From Adenophora triphylla var. japonica (Eukaryota > Streptophyta > Magnoliopsida > Asterales > Campanulaceae): a stretch of DNA of 64,000 bases. The notes under the pieces are model-generated. The model had not been told where the DNA came from, ran no database searches, and saw only the letters and a list, made by a program, of their open reading frames with translations. The translations under genes and the position numbers were made by a program. Location: positions 124,001 to 188,000 of the forward strand of contig JAFEMH010003605.1 of the NCBI GenBank assembly GCA_022495995.1, read 5' to 3'. Positions 11,131 through 22,830 of this stretch are shown here, piece by piece. Every line of letters starts with the position of its first letter. The first letter of the stretch is position 1.

Positions 11131-11789
11131 TATATCAAATGTAAATATAGACAAAAAAATGCATTGATATTATTTTTTGTTATATTTTCTGTCTATCATA
11201 ATAAGCAACACATTATAACATAGAAAAAGGTCTCAAAACATAAATTATCGCGAAAGAGGGAGAGAAATCAGCTCGTTGCTGAGTTTCGGTGAAAGAGAGC
11301 GATTGAATTAGAATTTAGCAGACACGACATCTGCAGCTTACGGTTAGATAAAGAAAATTATTTATATATAATTTTTATAAATAATATCGTTATATGTTAA
11401 TATCAACCGAAGTTTGTATATCTTGTATCAACAATTAGACACAAATGATACGATACTATCGTACAGAAAGTTAGTTATACAATTTTTTTATCAATACTAT
11501 CGTACAGAAAGTTCGTTATACAATTTTTTTTATCAATTATAATTAATACGGCTAATATAGTCTACGGACTAGTATAATTTGTAGACCCTAAACATAATCA
11601 TTAAAGGGCTGGTCTCTTAATGTTTGCATGAACAAGATTAAATAGTGATAGCGTTAGTTTCATTTTAGTACTATTCGGTCTAAAATAAATGTTATTTTAG
11701 CAATTTTCGCATGTTTTAAAAATTACAATTATTATTATAATTATTATCATAGTTTAACGAATAAACTATGAAATATAACTTTATTAATG
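11131..11789. other. AT-rich intergenic DNA, nothing recognised
   Basis: It contains a 40-bp near-perfect direct repeat (TACTATCGTACAGAAAGTTAG... at about 11453 and 11497). I see no gene or element structure. Confidence 0.6.
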
Positions 11790-12735
11790 AGTTGGTCTTA
11801 TAAAAAATTAGTTTTTTCTAGCACTTAGAAAAAACGTGTTTTGTTTTTCCCGTTTGTGTCAGTGCCAGTGTAACAAAATGTCAGTGTGACAAAGTGCCAG
11901 TGCATGTGTAACAAAGTGCCAGTGTAAAAAAGTGTAAGTGCATGTGTAACAAAGTGCCAGTGTAAACAAAGTGCCAGTGCATGTGTAACAAATTGCCAGT
12001 GTAAAAAGTGCCAGTGCCAGTTTAACAAAGTGCCAGTGTAAAAAAGTGTCAGTGCATGTATATTAAGTGACTGATTATAAACTAACACTGGCACTTGGTT
12101 ACACTAACACTGGCACTTTGTTACAATAACACTGGCACTTTGTTAAACTAATACTGACACTTGTTTTACACTAACACCGGCACTTTAATATACTAACACT
12201 GGCACTTTATTACACTAACACTGGCACTTTTTTACACTGGCACCGGTACTTTGTTACACATGCACTGACACTAAGTTTCTGGACAAAGAGAGCTTTTTAA
12301 CTGGCACTTCTTTAAACGTGCACTGGTACATTTTTTTCATAACCCTGGCAATTATTTAGACAACTGCTAACAATTATTTAGAACAAATTCACAGAATTCC
12401 AAATTAAATTGACCCAAACTTCAGCAAATTAATCATTTGCACAAACTAACAATTAAAAAACTTCAGCAAATTGTGAACGCCGCCGCCATTTTCCATTACA
12501 GCACGTAAATTGCATATAGCTGCAGAGAGATAATGGCAATTGGGTACACTGTTCTTGATTCCGCACTGTATGAAATTTTAGGGTTCGACAATTTGCATGT
12601 GTTCTCGATTCCGCACTGTATGGAATCCCGTCGGAAGTAATGAACGACCGGTTAGAATGGGTAGGGTTTACGTCTTCTAAAAACACGTTTTTTTCTAAGT
12701 TTGAAAAAAACGCGTTTTTTGTGAGTTTTTGGCTT
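11790..12735. mobile_element. Foldback-like element with inverted minisatellites
   Basis: The outer 60-70 bp are imperfect inverted repeats: left about 11790-11850 (TTTTTTCTAGCACTTAGAAAAAACGTG) and right about 12675-12740 (CACGTTTTTTTCTAAG). Inside, 11860-12075 is an array of GTGCCAGTGTAACAAA-type units. 12080-12285 is the same unit in reverse complement (TTTGTTACACTAACACTGGCAC). The halves could fold into a long hairpin. 12290-12670 is unique spacer of unknown origin containing a duplicated GATTCCGCACTGTATG (12557, 12608). No transposase is present. The termini are approximate and I found no target duplication. Confidence 0.5.
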
Positions 12736-13550
12736 TATTAATTGTCTTTTTTTACCTACATTACTTTTTACAATAAAATAATCAATAAATTGCAACAATT
12801 TTAAATGCATAATAAAAGAGTAATTTGAATACCTTTTATCATAAAAAACATTTATTTCGGACAAAAATTTAGTCCAGAAATAACTTTTGAACCAGTTTTG
12901 AAGTTTATTCCGGTCTAAAATAAATAATATTTTTTATTTTTATTCTTATTTAGAAATTTATTATTATAATTTAATGACGATAATACCAAATTTATGTTTA
13001 TTAGTTACTCCATCCTTCTCATTTTGTTTGGCCACATTTAATTTTATGACATTTACCAAAAACTACTTTTGAAATATGTATATTCCAAAATATTTCACAC
13101 AAGTTGAATATTACAAAACTCATTGAATATTACAAAAAAAATACATGAATATTAAAAAAAAATCTTTTTAATTATTTTTTTATTTTTTTAAAATGACATT
13201 TATTAGTTATTTATAGCTAATAAATGCATTTATAAATTGTTTATAACCGATAAATTCATTTATCAATTTTTCAAAAAGTATTGTGTGATTGGTATTTTGT
13301 TAAACAACTGATAAATCAGTTATTTAACTGATAAATGCATTTATCAGTTATTCTTAATTGATAAACTCATTTATCAGTTATAAATATGGATTTTTTGTCA
13401 ATTAAAAAAAATGTAAAATCATAACTTACATGTTTTTTTTTTTTTTGTAAATTGCATCTTTTTAGGTAGTTTTTGGTAAAATCAAAAAACAGTGGAAATT
13501 TTCTTCATTTCGTTTCTGCTAATTGACGAGCGTTTTTATAATTTGTTTTT
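12736..13550. other. AT-rich intergenic DNA
   Basis: There is a run of near-tandem TTTATCAGTTAT / AACTGATAAATGCA motifs at about 13200-13385. A weak Stowaway-like start (CTCCATCCTTCTCATTTTGTTTGG at 13007) has no matching end. No gene seen. Confidence 0.55.
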
Positions 13551-14956
13551 TATGAGCCCGGACCTTTCAGACCGAGTCCAAGCTTGCTCTGGTACAAAGG
13601 TCATATATGACGTGGCACCTCGGAAATGTCTACGATCGAGGCGCTAGCTCTACCCCTGAATGGATTGTCTAGGATATGACTGCGAACATTCAGACCGCAC
13701 TGACCAAGCCTATTTAGTTCACGCTGACCGCGTCTCATACCAGACTCCCGGATAATATCTAGCTTGTGAGACACTAGTCCGTACAAGCTCTGACACTAGC
13801 TGGCAGGCCTGTCGCCGGCTCAGGCGCCATTCATGCGCGTAAGGCGCCGCATCAACTGTCGCCTGCCACCCTATACTCGTCCAATCAGAGGCATCCTTCT
13901 ACAGTACTATGTGCTTTATGGTAGGGGAGTAAGTGGTTCGGTTCAAACCGCGTTTCAGAACCGAATCAAACCAAACCACGCGGTTTACTTCAGTTTTCAA
14001 GCAATAGTGGTTTGGTTCGGTTCCAAAAATTGTCAAAACGTGTGATTCAGTTTGGTTTGCGGTCTGGACCCCCAAACCACGGTTCGATACCGCGAGACCG
14101 AACCACCAAACCGAACCGATATACCATATCACTAACCCATTTAATATTAACCGAAGATATACATATCTTTAATCTCCACCTAACATTTAGATTTGAAAAC
14201 CTCTAATTATATTAATGGATTTTACCCCATAACCCTTTTTTTATTTGGGTTAATCTTCCTGTAATAATGTTAATTAACACTCACATACCATTACAAGTAC
14301 TCAAATGGCATGTTGTTATCATAAACATTAAAGCACAATTTCAAGTTGTGTTTAAATTCTGAATCTTTTCTGTATGTCATGTCTGGAAAATTTAAATAAA
14401 CATGACAAAGAATTGTGTAGTCTGAATCCCTGTTCTAATTAATATTTAACCAGTGTTTTATTTCATGGTTTGAACCGTAGTTTGAATTATGGTTTAAACC
14501 GCGGTTCGAACCGTAAAATCAAACCACGGTTCGGTTTGAATTTTTTCATGTTTCGGTTCAATTTGAGATTTTTTCAAATCGATGATTAGTGGTTCGGTCC
14601 GTAAATTGGCCCAAACCGAAGCATTTACATCCCTACTTTATGGTACAAGTCAACCAGACGCAAACACGTGTCATAGGTCAAGACTAATATCTCCAAGGGC
14701 TGAGGTCATCCAATTAGTCTCTCTCTCTCTCTCCTATATAAACTCTCACTTGTCCTCAAGGGCAAGGTAAGTCACATTATCTAAACCATAGCACACAAAC
14801 ACACTAAAGACATTCCAATTATTAATATCTCAGTTATTAAACCCTCAAAGGTCTTACTCTCACACCCGAGGGCCTGAACCAGAATCAACTCCAGCTTAGT
14901 CTCTAACGGTGCTTATTGTGTGTGTTGTGATCTAGGTATCCAGTTCATACAAAGCT
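13551..14956 (+). mobile_element. Ty3/Gypsy-like LTR remnant split by a hAT MITE
   Basis: It starts TGAGCCCGGACC and has a CTATATAAACTCTC TATA region at about 14733. A leader rich in CACACCCGAGGGCCTGAACC-type phrases ends near GTTCATACA at about 14950. The text after it (GTTCATCATTCGTGAGACCC) looks like a degraded leader after an LTR. No second LTR or coding domain is found. 14957-15226 holds no recognisable gene. Confidence 0.4.
13922..14635. mobile_element. hAT-type MITE, 714 bp
   Basis: The left end TAGGGGAGTAAGTGGTTCGG and the right end (reverse complement TAGGGATGTAAATGCTTCGG) are matching terminal inverted repeats. An exact 8-bp target duplication CTTTATGG flanks it (13914-13921, 14636-14643), diagnostic for hAT. 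The body is rich in GGTTCGGTTT/AAACCG repeats and is non-coding. It is inserted in the LTR remnant. Confidence 0.92.
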
Positions 14957-15807
14957 AGTGTTCATCATTCGTGAGACCCTTAAAGTTATGGCGTCATCAG
15001 TTTTAAGTATTTTTTTAAGTAAAAATCAACAATGTCCATGTACAACCGAAAAGGCATTGCATACAAGTAGTTGCAAACAACAAAAAAGGGGTAAAGCATC
15101 TTATGATTTTGGGCACACAAACTTTGAAAGTTATTATAAGGAATATCATATTATCAAGTATATATTATATATATCTTGTTACCTGATTTATAAATATAGT
15201 ATATATGTTTAGAGATTCAAACCTTGTATATTTAGGAAGATAATATTTGTATCTCAATAGAAGATCACCTCTCATTGTAACCCTATATTATTAATGAACA
15301 TTCTCTCTTGTACTATAAATATGTAACCTTTTGTTATTAATAAATTTGAGTTATTAATATCAACTTTCTCTCTCTTAAGTATGAGATCACTTCTAACCAT
15401 CCTTTTTTATATTATGATATCAGAGTTATAATGGTCCTTCTCCACCTAACCCTCGCGGCAAAACCCTAAGCCGCCCCACCCTAAACACCATCTCGCCACT
15501 CACTTCTGCCCCACCTTAAAACCCATCTACTTCCGCCTCTCCATCTTACACAACACCATCGGCTTAACCCCAATGGCCGATACTCTTCCTTGTCCAGCCT
15601 CCTTCTCTTCCAACGAAAACAACCAACCCTCAGCAAAATCATGGCTGCCCCACCCTAACACCACCACTTGCTTCCGCCACCCGACATCAAAACTCCACCC
15701 TTCTAAAACACATCAACCTCGACATATACGTACCCAATAACCGAAACCCTTGTTGTTGCCACCTACACAACACCCAACCTAACCCCACTATCACAAACTC
15801 TAATTCT

Positions 15808-17477
15808 CACTACAAGAAAAAGGGGTATTTGTGAAGGCCAAAAACCGTCCCAAATATCGTCAAAACCGTCCCAAAAAGTATTTGGGACGGCCTTGGGACG
15901 GTTTTGGCACCCTCCCAAATACAAGGGTGCCAAATACATTTGTGACATTCCAAAACCGTCCCAAAAAGTATTTGGCACGAAAATGGTGACGGTTAAGCAG
16001 GTCTGTCTTATTTACGAGTATTAGGGATGGTTTTTAGTGGCCCATCCCAAATACGTATTTGAGACGATTTTTTTGCCCTTTCAAATAGTATTTGGGACGG
16101 TTTTTTTTGCCCTTCCAAATACATTAGACACGGTTTTCCTACCCTTTCAAATATATTTGTTACGCTTTTGTCCACCGTCCCAAATACATTTGGCACGGTT
16201 TGATTGCCTCTCGAAATACATTTGGCACGACTACGATTGCCCTTCCAAAAACTTTTTGGGACGGTTTTGTTCCTCCCAAATACCATTGACACAAACACAT
16301 ACAAGAATACGCAAGCGAATGCTATATTGGAATCAATCTAGGCATCACCATATACACAAATTGAGATGGGAATTGTCAAAACGCCATACCTTCTGTGCCA
16401 TAGAAGGATGTACGGAGCCGAACAAAGGAGGGTCTATAAGGATCCTGCACTGAAGCACTTGTTGTAGTTGACGCCATACTTATTCCTTTAATGGGTGCTC
16501 TTAATGCCATTTTTGATTGCTCTAATTATGAACAATCCTCGCAACTCAAATTGTAATAAGATTACCATTTACGATTTAACCATCAAACAAGATAAAATTT
16601 GCAAAAATTTCTCAATAATGAACCCTAACTCGATTCCGCTACACATAATCGAAAAGGAGAACACAGATCTCTAAATTCAACCAAATTCAGTTTTCACAAT
16701 TTTACAACAAAATTAAGCATGAAAAAACGATCAGAACTATGGAATAGAATGAAATTGAACTAACCTTAGCAATGAGATCGAACGAAGAGAGAGACGAAGA
16801 CCTAGCAGACGAACCAAGATTGGAAAGCGAGAGAATCGAAGACCTAGCATGGAGTGGGCGTGAGATGCATGGAGTTGGCATGAGAGAGACATAAAGCGAG
16901 AGAGATGCTTACCTTTGATCGGGAATCCCCAAACCCGTCGAACCGAGATCGGAGACCTACGGAAACGGATGACAATTGCGAGAGAGTTAGCCGTCGAAGA
17001 GAAAGCGGGAGAGAAAGCGAGAGAGAAAGCGAGAGATGCTTACCTTCGACCGAGAATCCCAAAGCCGTCGAACGGAGAACGGAGATCGGAGACCTAGCTA
17101 GCAGACGAACGGACGACGAGAGAGTTGTGTTCGAACAGGAAGAGAGAAAGCGAATTAGTTTATTTGAAACTCTCAAACCATCTCTAAAATCCTAATCCTG
17201 GAGGGAAACGATCGCGGGAAAAATTGTGGCAAAATTTTAAGATAATATCACAACAATTGGTACGGCTAGAAATTAAAGTGTCCTAATAAAACTTATATTT
17301 GGGAGGGCAGTGAAAAAGAGTGTCAATTACTAAGCATTTGAGAGGGCAAGGGGAGAAGAGTGCCAAATACTAGAGTATTTGGCACGGGTATTCATGCCTT
17401 CCAAAAAACAGATATTTGGAACCGCATTTTAGCCATTCAAAAAAATGTTGTCACAAAAAGCCCTTTTTCTTGTAGTG
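15808..17477. mobile_element. Non-autonomous CACTA (En/Spm) transposon, 1.67 kb
   Basis: The terminal inverted repeats are CACTACAAGAAAAAGGGG and CCCTTTTTCTTGTAGTG, with a 3-bp target duplication TCT (15805-15807, 17478-17480). Subterminal regions carry the usual many-copy motif, here around CCGTCCCAAATACATTTGGC (15850-16280) and again near 17285-17430 in the other orientation. The centre has GA-rich, twice-repeated UTR-like text (16790-17130) that may be captured host DNA. No transposase frame. Confidence 0.95.
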
Positions 17478-17841
17478 TCTATATCCGTCTCTCCCTCATT
17501 ACCACCCACCATCAAAATTTCGCCCCTATATCATACCACCTTCGGCAATGGCCAAAACCCACCGCCTAATAACACCCTTCATTCATCACTAATGAAACCT
17601 ATGATCAACCCTCCATGCCGTGTATAAACCCTACAAGCACAATAAAGTCTATCGCCTCCCTTCTCACAAACCCACCATCTGCAAAACCTTATGCCGCCCC
17701 ACCCCTTGCTTTCGACATCCACCATCAAAACTCTACTATCCTAAATCACCCTTAGCTGAAACCCCTTCACACATACACATCTTCACAAACTCCTCCTTCT
17801 CATACCACCATCGACACAAAACCATGCAATAAACCGAAACC

Positions 17842-17842
17842 C

Positions 17843-17929
<87 letters not shown>

Positions 17930-17945
17930 TAATAAAATAATAATG

Positions 17946-17986
<41 letters not shown>

Positions 17987-17990
17987 TATT
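17842..17990. repeat. (AAT)n microsatellite, ~150 bp
   Basis: The AAT/ATA trinucleotide is near-uninterrupted. The ORF on the minus strand here (17736-18041) is an artefact of it. Confidence 0.95.
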
Positions 17991-18438
17991 ATTATATTTA
18001 GGAAGATAATATGTGTATCTCAATAGAAGATTACCTATCATTGTAACCCTAGATTATTATAAAACATTATAGTTTGTACTATAAATATGTAATCTCTTGT
18101 TATTAATAAAATTTAGTCATTTATATTAAATTTTTCTATCATGTATGAATTGAATTTATCTAATCATACTTTATTCTATTAGTTATTATCTATGTCTCAC
18201 TTTGTTTGATCACTTTATGATCAAAGCAAATAAACTTTGATATTTTTCTAACAATTTTTTTAAATTTCTTTCAAATAATTAAGTAGATATTAGTCATTGA
18301 TTAAATTTTATTCGTATTGACAATTAAAAATTAAATGTGAAAAAATAAAATTATATTAATGTGTTCAAACTAAATGAGATGAGAGGAGTATATAATGTCA
18401 TCTTATGTACTACTCGTATAGTCAAGATTAAATTTTGG

Positions 18439-18830
18439 TATCATGGGTGGTACCAAATGGGCCATGGCCCAGCGGTATCATGGGTGGCCTTCCTTCGGGG
18501 AGGTCGCCGGTTCGATTTCCTCTCCGGGGGATCATTGTGGTTTAATTTCATACCTTGGGTTTCAGGGACCTTTGGAGCCCCCTGGGCACATCCGTGCAGT
18601 TAAGGAAGCGGCATTGCTGGGCTTGTAACCTCAGTGTGGGGAGTTCAACTACCGCGTTGTAGGAGGGCTCCCTTGGGGCCAGGAGTATAAAGGGTGCCGC
18701 CACCACAGTTGCATTGGGCACATCCGCGATTTACCTCCGCTAGGACAGAAGTGCCGGGAGCTAGTGGTCCGGGATTAACCCGGCGAAGGCTGAAGGGAAC
18801 CCGGGTATCAAAAAAAAAAAAAAAAAAAAA
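18439..18830 (+). mobile_element. tRNA-derived SINE, ~390 bp, with target duplication
   Basis: It has RNA polymerase III-like internal promoter boxes: an A-box-like TGGCCCAGCGG at 18465 and a B box GGTTCGATTTC at 18510. It ends in a poly(A) tract (18809-18830). An exact 15-bp target duplication AAGATTAAATTTTGG flanks it (18424-18438 and 18831-18845). It is longer than most plant SINEs. A second GGGCACATCCG phrase (18575 and 18716) suggests a composite or dimeric structure. Confidence 0.88.
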
Positions 18831-18893
18831 AAGATTAAATTTTGGTTCAATGCACATGGTTAAAAAATGGAATTAAATCTAGTTACAATGGCC

Positions 18894-19248
18894 TAGAGAT
18901 AACCAAAACCGGTTTCGGGCTCAGTTTCGGTTCGAAATCGCCGATTTCGATTCAAAAAATGTATGACCCTTAACCTGCCCGGATTGCTCACGGTTCCGGT
19001 TAATCCGGTTTTGGTTTTCTCCCCGGTTCGTCCGGTTCTGGACTTTTTCCGATCCGGTTTCGGTCCGGTTCTATCGAAAAACAATGAATTTTCGTCCGGT
19101 TTCGGGCTTTTTCCGGTCTGGTTCACCATTTTGGTGACCCTTAACCGGCTCGGCTCCAAATCGATTCCGATTTTCGTGACGGTTCATGGCGGTTTCAGGC
19201 TTTTTCGGTCCGGTTCCGGTCCGATTCGGTCCGATTTGGCCATCCCTA
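18894..19248. mobile_element. hAT-type MITE, 355 bp
   Basis: The left end TAGAGATAACCAAAACCGG pairs with the reverse complement of the right end, TAGGGATGGCCAAATCGG. The exact 8-bp target duplication is CAATGGCC (18886-18893, 19249-19256). The body is made of CCGGTTTCGG-like repeats. It resembles the MITE at 13922-14635 in style but is shorter and diverged. Confidence 0.9.
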
Positions 19249-19296
19249 CAATGGCCCGCTTCTAATTCTGATTCGGGTGTAATTAAATAATAATAA

Positions 19297-19461
19297 TCTA
19301 TAGTATAAATTACAACCCCTCAGTGAACAGTACAATGAACAGTACCACATGCCAAATTTCCCATTTTGCCCTCACTAAATTGTCGCTTTCCCATTTTGCC
19401 CTTTAAATTTATTTTTTTAAATTAAAAAAAAAATGTGTCCTCAAACACGGACTTTTACTAG
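19297..19461 (+). mobile_element. Mini-Helitron, ~165 bp
   Basis: It begins TCTATAGTATAAATTACAACC after an A and ends ...TTTTACTAG before a T, the A/T insertion context of Helitrons. A small GTGT-cctcaa-ACAC stem lies just upstream of the end. 19462-19799 is AT-rich with nothing recognised. Confidence 0.5.
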
Positions 19462-19799
19462 TATAATAAAAAGAAAGAGAAAAGGCGTTGTAAATATAAA
19501 ATGTAAAATAAAAAAAATATGGGTGAAAAAAATTGTAAATTAGATTATTGTTATAAATATTAAGCGAGTTCTATTAAATATAAAATAATATATTTTTTTT
19601 ATCATTTTGAATATTCAACACTCAAATTGAAGCTAAAAGACTTGAGTACAAGTGAAATATTGTATTGAGCAGGTTTAAGTCTATCCGTCGTAAAGATTTT
19701 GAGTTCAGTACCCCATTTAATAAAATTGATATTAGGTGATTAAAAATTAAAAATAAACGCTCAAATTGATTTTTTTTAATTATTCCGTTTTAAATTAAT

Positions 19800-22620
19800 A
19801 TTTACCCAAATGACACCAGGGAAATTTTATGTACCAAAATGACAATTTTATGTGAAGTCGGCATTGGCAATGCCGTTTTTGGCTTGAAGTCGGCACTACC
19901 AATGCCGACTTTAGTTAGTCAAAAGTCAGCCCAGAATGGTTAATTGTCGAGGGGGTTAATTGCATTAATTAGGATATTTGGTTTAAGTGAAGTCGGCATT
20001 GACAATACCGACTTCAACTAGGATTTTAGTGAAGTCGGCATTGGCAATGCCGACTTCATGCCAACATAAAATTCCCTCACATCCTCTTCTTTCTCATTCT
20101 TTCATAACCATTTCTCTGTCCATTTCAATTTCAAAGCTCAACATTCTCCAATATTTTGTGAATTAAGCATTATTTAAGATACATTTTATTCTTTTTTATA
20201 TATTTTGATTTGTTTAATGTGATTGTAAACTAGAGTTATTTATTGTTTTTTTTATATGTTTTGACTGTCGAATTAATTAATATATTTTGATTTGTATAAT
20301 GTGATTTGTTGCTTTTTTTTTTATATATTTTGATTGTTGAATTAATTTGTTTAGGAAAAAATATGAGTGAATTTCCACTTATTTTCATGTGCTACTGGGG
20401 AGGAGATGATGAACACCCGTTTGGAGATAGTAATCTTGAACAGGGGCCGAAATTTTCACTTAGGGAAAAAACTCGTTGGAGTTACAAAAAATTGATTAGG
20501 AAGTTATATAAGAAAATTGATATAGATCCAAGGGATATTAAGTTGAAAGTTATTTGTAGATATCCTCATATGATGGCAATGGGTTTGCAAATTACATTCC
20601 ACTTGAAGTCGAGAATGATATGTGTGTGAAAGTCATGTTTGATGTTTCTGCTCAATTAGGTGGGATTGGTAGCTTGCAGTTGTATATTATCATGAAGTTT
20701 GGATTTTTTGGTAATAATATGCGTTCTGATGAGGTTGAAACACGTGAGAAGCCGATACAAAATGATAACTACCTTGAGAGAGATGCTTTTGGTTTTGAAA
20801 CACATTGGGAAGAGGAAAGGGAAGTGGAACCGGAAGTGGAAGCAGAAGTGGAAGTGGAAGGGGAAGGGGAAGAGGTAGAGGAACGTGAAAATGATGATGA
20901 TTCAGATTATGAAAGTCATATCCTTGCAGTAAGTTCTGATGTTGATTCTGGATATGAAGATTGTTCGAGTCCAACTGATAACGAGAATGAGGGTGATGAT
21001 GGGGAAGGCGGTGATGTAGGAGCATAGATGATTACTTTTCAAGGTGAACCGCAAAATAAAATGTATGGGAGAGGAGACTATCAATTTTACCGTGATATTG
21101 GTGAAGGGTCAGAGAATTATGATAATAGCGAATACAAGTTTGCAGAATGGAATGCAGAGAGTGATGGAATCGCTAAAGGTATTCGTTTCTCACACAAGAT
21201 TGATGTGCAGTACCAAATAAAGAAGTACCATATTAAGAAGAATCTGAGGTTCAAGGTGAGAAAGAGCACACCATAAAAGTGAACTATTGAGTGTTTGGTG
21301 AAACAGTTCCCCTGCAATTTCTATATGAATGTGAGTCTGAAGAAGGGTGGGTACTGGGAAGTAACTAAGTACAAGGGTCCACATTCTTGCTTGGCTTCAG
21401 ATGTTAGCGACGATCATCCTAATTTAGATGCTAAGTTTATAGGACGAGAAGTTTTCGATCTTGTCAAGGCTGATCCAGAGTACAAGATTAAGCTTATCAT
21501 GATAAATATAAAATCAGATTACGGTAAGGATGTTTCATATCGGAAGGCATGGTGTGGTAAACAAAAAGCCATCGCTCAAACATATGGGGACTGGGACAAA
21601 TCTTATAGAAAGTTGCCACGTTTGTTAGCAGCTATTCAAAAGTGGAACCCTTCAACCATTGTGGAGTTTTCTAATCGTCCTGAAGCTGGTCCTCCAGGTT
21701 CGTTTGACCGTGTGTTCTTGGCATTTGGCCCTTGTTTGGAAGCATTCTCTCATTAACGTCCTGTCATTTCTGTTGATGGCACATTCTTGCATGGAAGATA
21801 TAAAGGGGTAATACTTATTGCTATGGGTGTCGATGCAAATGATAGTTTACTTTCACTTGCTTTTGCTCTTGTTGAAAAAGAGGACCATGAAAACTGGTCT
21901 TGGTTCTTACATCTTGTTTGCAGACATGTTATTAGGGGTCGTGAAGTTTGTTTGATATCTGATCGCCACAATGGGATCCTTGCCACTATTGGAGAAAATG
22001 GATGGCCACGAACCGTTGTGTACAGGTGGTGCATGTTGCATTTACGAGCTAATTTCCTTTACACTCATAAGGGTGTTGGCTTAAAAGATCTGTTTTGGCG
22101 TGCTGTTAGCGCCACCCAGGAACGGAAGATGAATTTTTTTTTTGGCTCATATTCGTATAATCAATCGCGAGACAGTTAAATGGTTTGAGTTTTTGGATGC
22201 TAAAAAGTGGTCAATGGCGCATGATGGTGGATATAGGTACGACATTAATACTACCAATTTGTCTGAGGTTTATAATGGTGTCATGAAAGGAGCACGAGGG
22301 ATGCCTATTTCGGGTATTGTTGAGATGGCCTTCTATAGGTGTGTGAAATACTTTCAAAATACTCTCGGTATCAATAAGGGCTTTAGGGGGGGTATCCTGG
22401 TAACCCCAACATAAATGCGAAACTACAATTCAGTCAAAGGGTCCAACAAAAATATGACTTCAACTTGAAGAAGGCCGACTATCATAGTGTAGAAAGTTTA
22501 ACAATACTTCAGTAGGTATTTATCAAGTTACAACTGGCGACGCGGTGAAAGGGGTGAATTGGGTCCTCGAACATGAACATGCACTTGTGGCTTTAAGTTA
22601 TGTACCAAAAGTCAGCCCAG
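19800..22620 (+). mobile_element. MULE (Mutator-like element), right end missing
   Basis: A broken mudrA-like gene is preceded (19855-20060) by several short hairpins GTCGGCATTG-g-CAATGCCGAC, comparable with the hairpin-rich terminal repeats of the MULE at 39234. The left boundary is approximate. No matching right terminal repeat is seen. Instead a 15-bp direct repeat CAAAAGTCAGCCCAG occurs at both 19920-19934 and 22606-22620. The latter is about 210 bp upstream of the peptidase start codon. Confidence 0.7.
20363..22545 (+). pseudogene. mudrA-like MULE transposase, broken
   Basis: It starts at MSEFPLIFMCYWGGDDE. An acidic low-complexity stretch (EVEPEVEAEVEVEGEGEE) follows, then the MULE DNA-binding domain (about 21150-21400), the block VTKYKGPHSC and the MULE transposase core with ISVDGTFLHGRYKG (first catalytic Asp kept) and CLISDRHNGIL (second Asp kept). 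Breaks: a frameshift near 20610, a stop at 21025, a stop near 21273 in the KSTP-W region, a stop just before RPVISVDG (21754) and a frameshift near 22140. The SWIM zinc-finger end is missing. It cannot make a full protein but is less damaged at the active site than the second copy. Confidence 0.92.
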
Positions 22621-22654
22621 TTCCCAGATCCAGCTGACTCAGTCAGTATTGACA

Positions 22655-22830
22655 CTTGGCATATAACCATTGATTCCTGAATACTGTCCCTACCACCAAC
22701 CGAATTATCTTCTCCACTCTGCCCCCTCTCTCACACACACAAACACAAACACAAACACAAACACAAACACACAGTAATCCACAGCAATTCCAAAAAATTT
22801 GATCCCAAAACCTTCAAAATCGCCATAGCC
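22655..22830 (+). promoter_or_regulatory. Probable core promoter and 5' UTR of the peptidase gene
   Basis: A TATA-like CATATAACC lies at about 22658-22666, followed by a CT/CA-rich leader with a (CACAAA)n microsatellite (about 22732-22772). The MULE remnant ends immediately upstream, so little original promoter DNA separates the two. The start site is not determinable from sequence. Confidence 0.35.

Larger units (their letters stand above)
15227..18165 (+). mobile_element. Copia-like LTR element remnant without coding region
   Basis: Two similar LTR-like segments, about 15227-15414 and 17993-18165, share TATATTTAGGAAGATAATAT, TGTATCTCAATAGAAGAT and TACTATAAATATGTAA. The first is followed by TGATATCAGAG, a degenerate copy of the Copia primer-binding sequence TGGTATCAGAGC. 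The region between, after removing the CACTA insertion and an AAT microsatellite, is about 0.9 kb of C-rich text without gag or pol. This is a LARD/TRIM-like remnant. Confidence 0.55.

Noticed and set aside
11825..12094. 89-aa ORF with repeated LHWHFV units
   Set aside because: A translation of the minisatellite; stops are absent only because the unit lacks them.
11850..12290. CRISPR-like appearance of repeated units
   Set aside because: Repeats are contiguous and degenerate with no unique spacers of constant size, and the DNA is plant nuclear.
17736..18041. Poly-Ile/Tyr ORF
   Set aside because: A product of the (AAT)n microsatellite.
18460..18525. Possible tRNA gene
   Set aside because: A and B boxes are present but no cloverleaf can be drawn; poly(A) tail and target duplication show it is a SINE.
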